Below are positions 45,828 through 54,970 of a stretch of DNA of 64,000 bases, piece by piece. How positions within the stretch are numbered: position 1 is the stretch's first letter; each line of letters begins with the position of its first letter. The stretch lies in the NCBI RefSeq assembly GCF_003349955.1, contig NZ_QLKQ01000014.1:36162-100161 (forward strand), in the 5' to 3' direction. The position numbers and the translations under genes are program-made. The notes under the pieces were generated by a model, which saw only the letters and a list, made by a program, of their open reading frames with translations, had not been told where the DNA came from and made no database searches. Source of the stretch: Azospirillum brasilense (lineage in GTDB: Bacteria > Pseudomonadota > Alphaproteobacteria > Azospirillales > Azospirillaceae).

Positions 45828-46856
45828 TCAGGCGCGGCGGCGGGCCGTCATGGCCTCCGCCGTCGTCAGGGCGGCGATCAGGCTCGACGCGCCGGCCCTG
45901 CCCGTCCCGGCGATGTCCAGCGCCGTCCCGTGGTCCGGCGAGGTGCGGACGAAGGGCAGCCCCAGCGTGATGTTGACCCCCGTGTCGAAGTCGATGGTCT
46001 TCAGCGGGATCAGCGCCTGATCGTGGTACATGCACAGCGCCGCGTCGTAGCCGCGCCGCGCCGCCGCGTGGAACAGCGTGTCGGCGGGTTTCGGTCCCAC
46101 CGCGTCGATTCCCTCCGCCCGCAGGTCGGCGACCGCCGGGGCGATGACGTCGATCTCCTCCCGCCCCATGGCGCCGCCCTCCCCCGCGTGGGGGTTCAGG
46201 GCCGCGACGGCCAGCCGGGGCCGGGCGATGCCGAAGTCGCGGGCCAGCGCCGCCGCGGTGACCCGCCCGGCGTGGAGGATCGCCTCCCGCGTCACCAGCG
46301 GCACGGCGTCGCGGACGGAGACGTGGATGGTCACCGGCACGACGCGCAGGTCCTGCGCGGCCAGCATCATCACCGGCTCTTCGGAGAGCCCGGCCAGATG
46401 GGCCAGATATTCGGTGTGTCCGGGATGGCGGAAGCCGGCGGCGTAGAGCGCCGATTTCTGGATCGGGTTGGTGACGACCGCCGACGCCTCCCCCCGGCGG
46501 ACCAGCTCGACCGCGCGGTCGATGCTGGCGATCACCGCCGCCCCGTTGGCCGGGTCGGGCCGGCCCGGCGTGACCGGCGCCGCCAGCGGCTGGGGCAGCA
46601 CCGGCAAAGCCGCGCCGAACAGCGCAGCCCCCTCGGCCATGCTGCCCACCGCCTTCACCGGAACCGGCAGGCCAAGCCGGGCGGCGAGCGACTCCAGGCG
46701 GGCGGGATCGTCCAGAAGGACGAAGGGCGGCACCGCGCCATCCGCGCGGGCCGCCCCCCTGGCTGTCAACCAGGCCTTCAGTGCGATCTCCCCGCCGATC
46801 CCCGCCGGCTCGCCCATGGTCAGGGCGAGCGGCGGACGGACGCCGGACTCGGTCAT
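45828..46856 (-). CDS. pdxA: 4-hydroxythreonine-4-phosphate dehydrogenase
   Basis: A 342-residue NAD-dependent enzyme of pyridoxal-phosphate synthesis. Metal-binding His residues are in RHPGHTEYLAHL (about residue 140), VAALNPHAGEGG and LCMYHDQALIPLK. The N-terminus is MTESGVRPPLALTMGEPAGIGG. Its ATG overlaps the surA stop by one base (TGATG), so it is translationally coupled to surA, the usual surA-pdxA arrangement. Confidence 0.95.
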   Translation of the reverse strand: MTESGVRPPLALTMGEPAGIGGEIALKAWLTARGAARADGAVPPFVLLDDPARLESLAARLGLPVPVKAVGSMAEGAALFGAALPVLPQPLAAPVTPGRPDPANGAAVIASIDRAVELVRRGEASAVVTNPIQKSALYAAGFRHPGHTEYLAHLAGLSEEPVMMLAAQDLRVVPVTIHVSVRDAVPLVTREAILHAGRVTAAALARDFGIARPRLAVAALNPHAGEGGAMGREEIDVIAPAVADLRAEGIDAVGPKPADTLFHAAARRGYDAALCMYHDQALIPLKTIDFDTGVNITLGLPFVRTSPDHGTALDIAGTGRAGASSLIAALTTAEAMTARRRA

Positions 46857-48301
46857 CAGTTGCGGATCTCCACGAAGGCGGTGCGGCGCAGGTCGCGCAG
46901 ATAGCGGCGGGCCAGCAGGTCGGCGCGCTCGTTGATCAGGTCGCGCTCGATCTCCTCGCGCGGCGGCATCTTGATGTCCTTCGGGTCGATCGGCGGCGGG
47001 GCCGGGGCGGCCACCGGCTGCGGCTCGGCTTCCGGCGGCGGCTCGATCATCGGCATGTCGCGCTTGCAGACGATCAGGATGACGGCGCCGCCCGGGCTCA
47101 TCAGCACCGGGCTGGGCTGGCCGAGCGGGATGCCGACGGCGAGCTGCTGCAGGCCCGGAGCGAGGTCCTTGACCCGCAGCGTGCCCATGTCGCCCGACTC
47201 CGGAATGCCCATGGCGCGGGCCTTCTCGTCGAAGTCGCCGCAGCTCTTGATCGACTTGCGCAGCTTCTCCGCCTGGGCCTGGACCGCCTTCAGCTCCTCC
47301 TTCGAGGGGGCCGGGATGACGATCTGCTTCATGTTGACCTTGGCCTTGGCCAGATCGGGCTTCGGCTGGGCGCGCGGGCGCGGCGGCGGGGCCGGCGGCG
47401 GAGCGGTGGAGGCGGTGCTGCCGAAGGGCCGCTGGTCGCGCACCAGCAGGACGTGATAGCCGGTCGCCGTGCGGACCGGCGCGGAGAGCTGGCCGGCGCG
47501 CATGGTGGACAGGGTCTTGTCCAGCTCCGCGTTCAGCTCGCCCGTGCGGACCCAGCCCATGTCGCCGCCCGAGGCGGCGCCGGCGGACTGCGAGAACTGG
47601 CGGGCCAGGGCGGCGAAGTTGCCGCCGCGGCGGACCTCCTCGACCAGCCGGTCGGCGTTGCGCCGCACCTCCTCGTCCTGGTCGGGGCTGTCGACGGCCA
47701 GGAAGATCTCGGCCACCAGATACTCCGGCTTGCCGATGTTCGCCTTGATGCGCTGCATCACGGCGTCGATCTCCTCGTCGCCGATCACCACCTCCTGGCG
47801 GATGCGGCGCTGCATCACCCGCTGCCAGGACAGCAGCGCCCGCACCTGCTCGCGCAGGGTGGAGAGCGGGACGTTCTGGGTCTTCAGCAAGGCTTCGAGC
47901 TGCGGGCGGCCCATGCGGTTCTGTTCGGCGATGCGGCCGATCGCCTCGTCGATCTCCTTCGAAGGGACCGAGACGCCGAGCCGCTTGGCCTCCTGGAGCT
48001 GGAGCCGCTCATCGACCAGCTGGCGAAGCACCTGCGGAGTCAGGCGCTGGCGCGTCTCCGCGCTGTCCTGGGCACCGGCGTTCAGCAGAGCGAGGCGGAT
48101 GCGCGCGTGCACGTCGGACAGCGAGATGACCTCGTCGTTGACGACGGCGGCGATGCGTTCCGCGGGGCCTTGCGTCCCCGCCGCCGGGCTGTTTGGAGCG
48201 TTGGGAGCCCGCGTCTGGGCCGCGGCGGGCGCGCCGGCGGCAAGAAGGGCGCAGGCGGTCGCCACGGCGAAGGCAGACCGGACGGCTCGCAAACTCTGCA
48301 T
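46856..48301 (-). CDS. surA: SurA-like periplasmic chaperone / peptidyl-prolyl isomerase
   Basis: A 481-residue exported protein: signal peptide cut near AAAQTRAPN, SurA N-terminal helical domain (about 50-170, IAAVVNDEVISLSDVHARIR), one parvulin domain (about 205-300, AEIFLAVDSPDQ to GYHVLLVRDQR) and a Pro/Arg-rich linker followed by a C-terminal helical segment. E. coli SurA has two parvulin domains; the second is not recognisable here. It helps outer-membrane proteins mature. It is downstream of lptG and coupled to pdxA. Confidence 0.9.
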   Translation of the reverse strand: MQSLRAVRSAFAVATACALLAAGAPAAAQTRAPNAPNSPAAGTQGPAERIAAVVNDEVISLSDVHARIRLALLNAGAQDSAETRQRLTPQVLRQLVDERLQLQEAKRLGVSVPSKEIDEAIGRIAEQNRMGRPQLEALLKTQNVPLSTLREQVRALLSWQRVMQRRIRQEVVIGDEEIDAVMQRIKANIGKPEYLVAEIFLAVDSPDQDEEVRRNADRLVEEVRRGGNFAALARQFSQSAGAASGGDMGWVRTGELNAELDKTLSTMRAGQLSAPVRTATGYHVLLVRDQRPFGSTASTAPPPAPPPRPRAQPKPDLAKAKVNMKQIVIPAPSKEELKAVQAQAEKLRKSIKSCGDFDEKARAMGIPESGDMGTLRVKDLAPGLQQLAVGIPLGQPSPVLMSPGGAVILIVCKRDMPMIEPPPEAEPQPVAAPAPPPIDPKDIKMPPREEIERDLINERADLLARRYLRDLRRTAFVEIRN

Positions 48302-48440
48302 GGTGCTCCAGACTCCAGAGGTGGTTGCCGTTTAATACGGCCCCCCCGGGCGCGTGTAAACGGAATCGTGGGCCGCATCCTGGAACGGAATTGTGTCCAA
48401 AGACCGGGCGGCCGGCGTCGGCGTCGTTCCAGATCCGGCT

Positions 48441-49535
48441 TCAGCCGTCCTCGAGATGCAGCAGCGCCGCGGTGCCCAGCAGCACGCTGACGCAGGCCGG
48501 ACTCCAGGCCGCCATGGCCAGCGGGATGGTTTCGGAGATGCCGAAGGTGCGGATCACGTCGGTCATCACGAACAGCACGAACCCGGTCAGCACACCGCCC
48601 GACACCATCGTCATCGTGCCGCCGCGCCGCGGCAGCCGCAGCGAGAAGGCCGCGGCGAACAGCACCATCGCCACGTAGAGCAGCGGCTGCGACAGCAGCG
48701 ACTGGTAGTGCAGCCGGTGGCGGACCGCCGGGAACCCGGTGGCCTCCAGCGTGCGGATGAACTGCGGCAGCTCCCAGAAGGAGATCGTCTCCGGCGCGGC
48801 GAAGCTCTCCTCGATGGTGGTCCGGTTCAGCTCCGTCGGGATGACGTAGGTCGGGACCGCCTCCGATTCCTTCCGGCCGAGGTTGATCGTCGCGTCCTGC
48901 AGCTCCCACTTCCGGTCGCGCAGCACGGCGCGCGGCGCGTCCACCCGGCCGATGTAGGTCATGTTGCTGTCGAAGCGCAGGACGATGACCTGCGACATCT
49001 CGAAGGACAGCGGATTCACCCCGTCGGCGTGGATGAAATACTGCTCCCCCGCCTCCTGCTGGCGCAGCCAGAGACCGCTGCGCGAGACGTCGAAGCTGCT
49101 CGACTTCAGTTTCAGATAGCGGTCCTGGAGCTGGTTGTACTTGGCGATGAAGACGGCGCCCACCGGGTTGATCATCGTCACCTTCACAGCACCGATCATC
49201 AGGGCGGCGATCAGCACCGGGGTCAGGAACTGCCACGCCGAGACGCCGACCGCGCGGGCCACCACCAGCTCCGCGCTGCGCGTCAGCCGCCAGAAGGTGA
49301 ACATGCCGCTGAACAGGATCACGAAGGGGAAGATCTGCTGGCCGATCTCCGGCAGCTTCAGCAAGGCCATGCGCAGGACCAGCCAGAAGGTGATGTCCGG
49401 CTTGGTTCCGGCGCGGCGCAGCAGCTCCACGACGTCGAGCAGGAGGATGATCGACAGCAGGATGCCGAGCAGCAGCAGGAACCAAGTGACGAACTGGCGC
49501 CCGATGTAGCGCGACAGCGTGGCGGATGAATACAT
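48441..49535 (-). CDS. lptG: LPS export permease LptG
   Basis: A 364-residue inner-membrane permease of the YjgP/YjgQ family, with three helices at each end around a periplasmic beta domain (about 130-270). It begins MYSSATLSRYIGRQFVTWFL, as in LptG, and works with LptF and LptB2 to extract LPS. lptG is followed by surA after 139 bases; lptF and lptD, which often flank it, are not in the window. It is divergent from pepA. Confidence 0.9.
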   Translation of the reverse strand: MYSSATLSRYIGRQFVTWFLLLLGILLSIILLLDVVELLRRAGTKPDITFWLVLRMALLKLPEIGQQIFPFVILFSGMFTFWRLTRSAELVVARAVGVSAWQFLTPVLIAALMIGAVKVTMINPVGAVFIAKYNQLQDRYLKLKSSSFDVSRSGLWLRQQEAGEQYFIHADGVNPLSFEMSQVIVLRFDSNMTYIGRVDAPRAVLRDRKWELQDATINLGRKESEAVPTYVIPTELNRTTIEESFAAPETISFWELPQFIRTLEATGFPAVRHRLHYQSLLSQPLLYVAMVLFAAAFSLRLPRRGGTMTMVSGGVLTGFVLFVMTDVIRTFGISETIPLAMAAWSPACVSVLLGTAALLHLEDG

Positions 49536-49737
49536 GGGCTCCGGCCTCCCCGGCCGATCGACGGGCGGTACGCGGCGCGCCGGGGGTTTCCACCACGGCG
49601 TGCCGGGGCTATGTACTGCGGAAGGGCGCGGGAAACAACCGGTCCGCGCCTTGACAGGGCGCACGGGAAGGTCTTTATCCCAGGGTGGTTGCGGATCGAT
49701 CCCACCCGCCCCGGCGCCCGCGCGCCGGCCGTCCCAG

Positions 49738-49759
49738 CCGAGAGGAGCCCGAGAGGAGC
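49738..49759 (+). repeat. pepA: Tandem duplicated ribosome-binding site before pepA
   Basis: The 11-base unit CCGAGAGGAGC occurs twice in a row, the second copy ending two bases before the pepA ATG. Each contains a GAGGAG Shine-Dalgarno core. The distal copy is out of normal range, so it may act as a stand-by site or be a recent slippage duplication. Confidence 0.75.
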
Positions 49760-49761
49760 CG

Positions 49762-51264
49762 ATGAAGTTCGCCTTTGCGAAGCCCGCGCTGCCCAAGTCC
49801 GGCACCGTCGCCGTCACCGTCGCCACCGATCGCGCGCTCGGCGCCGCGGGGCGGGATCTTGACCAGAAGACGGGCGGCACGCTGTCCCGCGCCATGAAGG
49901 CCAGCCGCTTCACCGGCAAGCGGGAGGAGACGCTGGCCATCCTCGCCCCCGCCGGGGTCGAGTTCGACCGAATCCTCCTGGTCGGCGTCGGCAAGGGCGA
50001 GGATCTGTCCGAGGCCACCCTCCAGGCCGTCGGCGGCGCCATCGTCGCCGCCCTTGACAAGTCCGGCGAGACGGAGGTTTCCGTCCTGCTCGACCTGCCG
50101 GACGGCGGCACCGTGGCCCCCGAAGACGCTGCGGCCGAACTCGCCTTCGGCGCGCAGCTCCGCTCCTACCGCTTCGACAAGTACCGGACGACCGAGAAGA
50201 AGGAGGCCAAGCCCTCCCTCAAGAAGATCATCGTCCTGACCGCGGAGCCGGACACCGCCAAGCGCGCCTATGGCCGTCTGGAGCCGCTGGCCGAGTCCGT
50301 CGCATACACCCGCGATCTGGTGTCGGAGCCGGCCAACGTCCTGAATCCGGAAAGCCTCGCCGACCGCTGCAAGGATCTGACCGACGTCGGCCTGCAGGTC
50401 GAGGTGCTTGACCTCAAGAAGCTGAGGAAGCTCGGCATGGGCGCGCTGATCGGCGTCGCCCAGGGCAGCGCCTTCGAGCCGCGCGTCGTCGTGATGCGCT
50501 GGGACGGCGCCCCCGACGCCGAGGACCGCCGCCCGCTCGCCTTCATCGGCAAGGGCGTGACCTTTGACACCGGCGGCATCTCCATCAAGCCCGCCGCCGG
50601 GATGGAGGACATGAAGTGGGACATGGGCGGCGCCGCGGTGGTCATCGGCACCATGCGCGCGCTCGCCGCCCGCAAGGCGAAGGTCAACGCCGTCGGCATC
50701 GTCGGTCTCGTGGAGAACATGCCGTCCGGCACCGCGCAGCGGCCCGGCGACGTGGTGACCTCGCTGTCCGGCCAGACCATCGAGGTGATCAACACCGACG
50801 CCGAAGGCCGCCTCGTCCTGGCCGACTGCCTGACCTACGCGCAGGAGACCTTCAAGCCGCGCCTGCTGGTCGACCTCGCCACCCTGACCGGTGCGGTCAT
50901 CATCGCGCTGGGCCATGAGCATGCCGGCCTGTTCGCCAACGACGACTGGCTGGCCGAGAACCTGCTGGCCGCCGGCAAGTCGGTGGGCGAGCCGCTGTGG
51001 CGCCTGCCGATGGGCGACGCCTACGACAAGGACATCAACTCCGACATCGCCGACATGAAGAACGTCGGGTCGGGCCGCGGCGCCGGCAGCATCGTCGGCG
51101 CGCAGTTCCTCAAGCGCTTCGTCGAGGATCTGCCCTGGGCGCACATCGACATCGCCGGCGTCGCCTGGTCGAAGAAGGACACGGCCACCGTGCCGAAGGG
51201 CGGCACCGCCTTCGGCGTCCGCCTGCTCGACCGCTTCGTGGCGAGCTATCACGAGGGCAAGTGA
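49762..51264 (+). CDS. pepA: Leucyl aminopeptidase
   Basis: A 500-residue M17 metallopeptidase. The C-terminal catalytic domain has the two-metal motifs FIGKGVTFDTGGISIKP (Lys and Asp), MKWDMGGAAVVIGTM (Asp) and INTDAEGRLVLADCLTYA (Asp and Glu, the NTDAEGR signature), near residues 268, 288 and 346. The N-terminal domain (1-180) is the macro-like regulatory part. It removes N-terminal residues in the cytoplasm. ATG 49762 begins MKFAFAKPALPKSG after the duplicated ribosome site. holC follows after a repeat. Confidence 0.96.
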   Translation: MKFAFAKPALPKSGTVAVTVATDRALGAAGRDLDQKTGGTLSRAMKASRFTGKREETLAILAPAGVEFDRILLVGVGKGEDLSEATLQAVGGAIVAALDKSGETEVSVLLDLPDGGTVAPEDAAAELAFGAQLRSYRFDKYRTTEKKEAKPSLKKIIVLTAEPDTAKRAYGRLEPLAESVAYTRDLVSEPANVLNPESLADRCKDLTDVGLQVEVLDLKKLRKLGMGALIGVAQGSAFEPRVVVMRWDGAPDAEDRRPLAFIGKGVTFDTGGISIKPAAGMEDMKWDMGGAAVVIGTMRALAARKAKVNAVGIVGLVENMPSGTAQRPGDVVTSLSGQTIEVINTDAEGRLVLADCLTYAQETFKPRLLVDLATLTGAVIIALGHEHAGLFANDDWLAENLLAAGKSVGEPLWRLPMGDAYDKDINSDIADMKNVGSGRGAGSIVGAQFLKRFVEDLPWAHIDIAGVAWSKKDTATVPKGGTAFGVRLLDRFVASYHEGK

Positions 51265-51295
51265 GCGCCAGCCCTCGCCCCAGAGGAGCAAGGCA

Positions 51296-51447
51296 ATCGC
51301 ATTTGACTTTCATAGCCCTCTCCCCTCTGGGGAGAGGGTGGCCCGAAGGGCCGGTGAGGGGGTTGCGCGTGGCGGTGCGTCCGGCACAAGCGCAACCCCC
51401 TCACCCTAACCCTCTCCCCGGAGGGGAGAGGGGATTTCAAATGCGAT
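51296..51447. mobile_element. MITE-like palindromic element between pepA and holC
   Basis: An 11-base terminal inverted repeat (ATCGCATTTGA at 51296-51306; TCAAATGCGAT at 51437-51447) encloses internal CCCTCTCCCCT/AGGGGAGAGGG and GGTGAGGGGGTTGCG/CGCAACCCCCTCACC inverted pairs, so the whole 152 bases can fold back. It has no coding capacity. A partial third CCCTCTCCCC arm follows at 51453-51471. Size and structure match a non-autonomous miniature repeat or REP doublet. Confidence 0.65.
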
Positions 51448-51488
51448 CACCCTACCCAGAGGGGAGAGGGTCTTCTCGACGAGGGGCC

Positions 51489-51938
51489 ATGACCGAGGTC
51501 CGTTTCTATCACCTCCAGCGGCGCACGCTCGAACAGGCGTTGCCGAAGATCCTGGAAAAGGTTCTGGAGCGCGGCTGGCGCGCCGTCGTCCTGGCCGGCT
51601 CGCCGGAGCGGGTGGACGCGCTCAATCAGCATTTGTGGACCTACGACCCCTCCTCGTTCCTGCCGCACGGCGCGGCGCGCGACGGCTTCGCCGCGGAACA
51701 GCCGGTCTGGCTGACCGCCGAGGAGGAGAACCCCAACGGGGCCACCGTCCTGGTGCAGGTGGACGGGGTGACCAGCGACGCCATGGGGTCCTTCGACCTC
51801 GTCTGCGATCTGTTCGACGGCAACGACGGGGACGCGGTGCTCGCCGCGCGCGACCGTTGGAAAGTCTGCAAGGCCGCCGGACATTCCCTCACCTACTGGC
51901 AACAAAACGACCGCGGCGGCTGGGAAAAGCGCGCCTAA
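51489..51938 (+). CDS. holC: DNA polymerase III chi subunit
   Basis: A 149-residue accessory clamp-loader subunit that links the replisome to SSB. Family features: TEVRFYHLQRRTLEQALPKI at the N-terminus, VLAGSPERVDALNQHLWTYD, SFLPHGAARDGF and the terminal WKVCKAAGHSLTYWQQN. ATG 51489 has GAGGGG upstream. It follows pepA, a common order (pepA-holC), but the two are separated by the palindromic repeat. Confidence 0.93.
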   Translation: MTEVRFYHLQRRTLEQALPKILEKVLERGWRAVVLAGSPERVDALNQHLWTYDPSSFLPHGAARDGFAAEQPVWLTAEEENPNGATVLVQVDGVTSDAMGSFDLVCDLFDGNDGDAVLAARDRWKVCKAAGHSLTYWQQNDRGGWEKRA

Positions 51939-52109
51939 AACCGACAAATTTTATATGCTTTGAAGCATGTTCCGAGTGATACCGCTAACGTTGCACAATA
52001 TTGCATTCATTTGTCTCAACCGTTCTTGACGGGCCTCCTGTGCACAAGGTTAATCTAAAACCCGTAAAATCCCGCGGGGCGGCGCACAGGTGGAGGGCAA
52101 TATGCAAAA

Positions 52110-53387
52110 GTGCGTCCGATGGGCTGGGACGGCTCCGCCATGACCCGCAGCGCTCTCGACCCCACCTTGGCGCGGGACGTCAAGGACGCCGCCATCCTCA
52201 TCGTCGACGACAACGCCTCGAACGTCGATCTGGTGCGCGACATCCTGGTCCATGAGGGCTACACCGCCGTGCGGGGGGAAACCGACCCGCGCCGGGTCCC
52301 CGCCCTCTGCGAGGCGCAGCGCTTCGACCTCCTGCTGATCGACATCCGCATGCCGCACATGAGCGGCTTCGATCTGATGGAGCGCGTCAACGCCCTGTAC
52401 GGCGACGATGTGGTGCCCATCCTGGTGCTGACCGCCCACACCGACCAGGAGACGCGGCGGCGCTCGCTGGAATTGGGAGCCAACGACTTCCTCACCAAGC
52501 CCTTCATCGCCTGGGAGCTGCTGCACCGCGTGCGCAGCGTGCTGGAGATCCGCAAGCTCTACCAGCGCGCGGCCACGCAGAACCGCGGGCTGGAGCGCCG
52601 CGTGTCGGAGCGCACGGCGGAACTCAGCGCCGCCCTGGAGGCCGCCCGGCAGGCCGACCGGGCCAAGCTCGACTTCCTCTCGGTGACCAGCCACGAACTG
52701 CGGACCCCCCTGAACGCAATCATCGGCTTCGCCGAGGTGCTGTCCAGCGAGGCGCATGGGCCGCTCGGGCATCGCGACTATCTGGACTATGTGCGGCTGA
52801 TCGAGGAGAGCGGCAAGGCGCTGCTCGGCATGGTCAACAACATCCTCGACTTCACCCGCGGCTCGGGCGGCATCGACCTCGCCGAATCGACCATCGACCT
52901 GCCCGCCCTGCTGATCCACTGCATCGACCTTCTCGGCCCCAAGGCGCAGGCCAAGGCGCAGACCATCACGCTTCAGCCGGGGCCGCCCTTCACCTTGCGC
53001 GCCGACCGGCGCCGCCTGGGGGAGATGATCGTCCATCTGCTGGACAACGCGGTGAAGTTCGGCCACCGCAACGGGCACGTCGCGGTGCGGATCGCGCTCC
53101 AGGGCGGAATGGTCGCCATCGTGGTCGCCGACGACGGCCCCGGCGTCCCGCCGGAGATCGTCGAACACCTCTTCCGCCCGTTCATCCAGGGCGAACGCCC
53201 CCACGTGCGCCAGCATGAGGGGATCGGGCTGGGCCTGCCCATCGTCCGCCGCTTCGCCGAACTGCACGGCGGCAGCGTGGAGCTGGACAGCGCGCCGGGT
53301 CGCGGCACGACCGTGACCATCCTGCTGCCCGCCGCCCGCCTGACCGTTCCACCCATCGCCGGCTTGAAGGAAGCGCGGGCGCAGTAG
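52110..53387 (+). CDS. Receiver-histidine kinase protein (REC-HisKA-HATPase)
   Basis: A 425-residue soluble kinase whose sensor is a receiver domain. Residues about 20-150 are REC (ILIVDDNASNVDLV, phospho-acceptor in LLLIDIRMPHMSGFDLM, Lys in DFLTKPFIAW). A short coiled coil leads to HisKA (SVTSHELRTPLNAIIG, His about 200) and a HATPase with LLDNAVKFGHRNG and GIGLGLPIVRR. It probably receives phosphate from another kinase or is part of a phosphorelay. Start is uncertain: GTG 52110, ATG 52119 and ATG 52140 are in frame. Confidence 0.88.
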   Translation: MRPMGWDGSAMTRSALDPTLARDVKDAAILIVDDNASNVDLVRDILVHEGYTAVRGETDPRRVPALCEAQRFDLLLIDIRMPHMSGFDLMERVNALYGDDVVPILVLTAHTDQETRRRSLELGANDFLTKPFIAWELLHRVRSVLEIRKLYQRAATQNRGLERRVSERTAELSAALEAARQADRAKLDFLSVTSHELRTPLNAIIGFAEVLSSEAHGPLGHRDYLDYVRLIEESGKALLGMVNNILDFTRGSGGIDLAESTIDLPALLIHCIDLLGPKAQAKAQTITLQPGPPFTLRADRRRLGEMIVHLLDNAVKFGHRNGHVAVRIALQGGMVAIVVADDGPGVPPEIVEHLFRPFIQGERPHVRQHEGIGLGLPIVRRFAELHGGSVELDSAPGRGTTVTILLPAARLTVPPIAGLKEARAQ

Positions 53388-53435
53388 CGACGCCGCGTCG
53401 CTTCCGGCGGAATGCGACAGCCGGCTTCGACCGGC

Positions 53436-54752
53436 CTATTCGGCGAGGCCGGGCTCCGGCAAGGGTTCCGCTCCGGCTTCGGCGGGGCTGGACGGCGCGG
53501 TTTCCGGCAGCCCCAGGAACAGGGCGGCCAGCGCGATCAGCGCCATGGCCCCGGCGGTGAGGAAGGCGGCGGAATAGCCGAAGCGGTCCACGATCACGCC
53601 GGTGACGAAGCCGCTGGTCGCGGCCCCCACCCCCTGCATCGTGGCGACCGCCCCGAAGGCGAGGTTGTAGCGCCCGGTTCCCCGCATCAGGTCGGCGATC
53701 ACCAGCGGCGTCAGGGCTGTGAAGATCCCGGCGCCCACCCCGTCGAGAAGCTGGACGCCGATCAGCCACGCGCTGTTGTCCGACAGGGTGTAGAGGACGG
53801 CCCGCAAGGGCAGGATGGCGAAGCCGACCAGCAGGATCGGCTTGCGGCCCCATTGGTCCGCCGTCCGCCCGACCAGGACGGCGATGGGCAGCATGACGAG
53901 CTGGGCGGCGATGATGCAGGACGACATCATGACCGTCGCCCATTCCGGATGCGCCGCCGCCAGCTTCTGCCCGACCAGCGGCAGCAGCGGCGCGTTGGCG
54001 AAATGGAACAGCAGGGCGCAGATGCCGAAGATCAGCAGCGGCCGGCACCGGACCAGGATGCCCATGCCCGACACTTTTTCCCCGTCATCCGCGCCGCCGT
54101 TCGCCTCGCCCCCCGCCGATGCCTCCACCCCGCGCGCGCGGCGCTGGTCGATGGCGGCGGCCGGGATCGACAGGACGGCCAACGACGACAGGACGGCGAA
54201 CACCGGGACCAGCAGGAAGACCGCCTGCTGCGAGAACAGCCAGCCGACCAGCCCGGCGAGCGCCGCCACGGCGACGTTGCCCGCATGGTCGAAGGCGGCG
54301 TTGCGCCCCATCCGCCGGGCGAGCATCCGCTGCGGGACGAGGCCGAGGGTCAGGGCCGCCACCGCCGGGCCGAACACGTCCCCCACCACCGCGATCAGCG
54401 TGTTCGCGATCAGCACCGGCCAGAAGTTGGGGAACAGGTAGATGCACAGCGCCCCCACGCCCAGCACGACCAGCGCCAGGACGATGGCCTCGCGCTTGCG
54501 GTGGGTGGCGTCGATGGCCGCGCCGATCGGCGTCTGCACGGCGAGCCCGAGCCATCCGGCGAGGCTCGTCACCAAGCCGACCTCCGACTGGCTCCAATGC
54601 TGCTGGGTCACCAGAAAGACGTTCAGGTAGGGGCCAAGCGCCCCCCGCACGTCCGCCAGCAGGAAATTCACGGCATCCAGCGACGCCGGCCGGAAGCCGC
54701 GGCCGGTTTCGTCCGAAGGCGCCGGCTCCCGTCCATGTCTGTCAGCAGGCAA
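53436..54752 (-). CDS. MFS transporter
   Basis: A 438-residue inner-membrane transporter with about 12 helices in two halves joined by an acidic loop (GGEANGGADDGEKVSG, about residues 222-237). The intracellular-loop motif DATHRKREA between helices 2 and 3 and VGRTADQWGRKPILLVGF between 8 and 9 are visible. Substrate unknown. I place the start at TTG 54752, preceded by GGGAGAG at ideal spacing; the longer frame to 54821 lacks support. Upstream DNA holds an 11-base inverted repeat. Confidence 0.82.
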   Translation of the reverse strand: MPADRHGREPAPSDETGRGFRPASLDAVNFLLADVRGALGPYLNVFLVTQQHWSQSEVGLVTSLAGWLGLAVQTPIGAAIDATHRKREAIVLALVVLGVGALCIYLFPNFWPVLIANTLIAVVGDVFGPAVAALTLGLVPQRMLARRMGRNAAFDHAGNVAVAALAGLVGWLFSQQAVFLLVPVFAVLSSLAVLSIPAAAIDQRRARGVEASAGGEANGGADDGEKVSGMGILVRCRPLLIFGICALLFHFANAPLLPLVGQKLAAAHPEWATVMMSSCIIAAQLVMLPIAVLVGRTADQWGRKPILLVGFAILPLRAVLYTLSDNSAWLIGVQLLDGVGAGIFTALTPLVIADLMRGTGRYNLAFGAVATMQGVGAATSGFVTGVIVDRFGYSAAFLTAGAMALIALAALFLGLPETAPSSPAEAGAEPLPEPGLAE

Positions 54753-54886
54753 CGCGCTCTCCCTTCCAAAGTTCTGGCAGAAAGACCGCGGCCAGACGCA
54801 AAGGTTAGGAACAGCGGGCACCGCAAAATGGCACCATGGAACGGGTTGCCCAAGATGATCGTGGCGGAGCGATCAGATCACCTCAA

Positions 54887-54963
54887 AGCTTCGAAAAATG
54901 AAAAGTTGCTGCGATTGCTTGCAGTCACAACCGAAAACTGCGCATCGAGCAATTTTCGAAGCT
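54887..54963. promoter_or_regulatory. Inverted repeat upstream of the MFS gene
   Basis: AGCTTCGAAAA (54887-54897) and its complement TTTTCGAAGCT (54953-54963) are exact inverted copies 55 bases apart, in AT-rich DNA between the MFS start and the DUF2336 stop. A regulator dimer pair with looping is one reading; a 3' structure of the DUF2336 transcript is another. Confidence 0.4.
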
Positions 54964-54970
54964 CTTCGCG

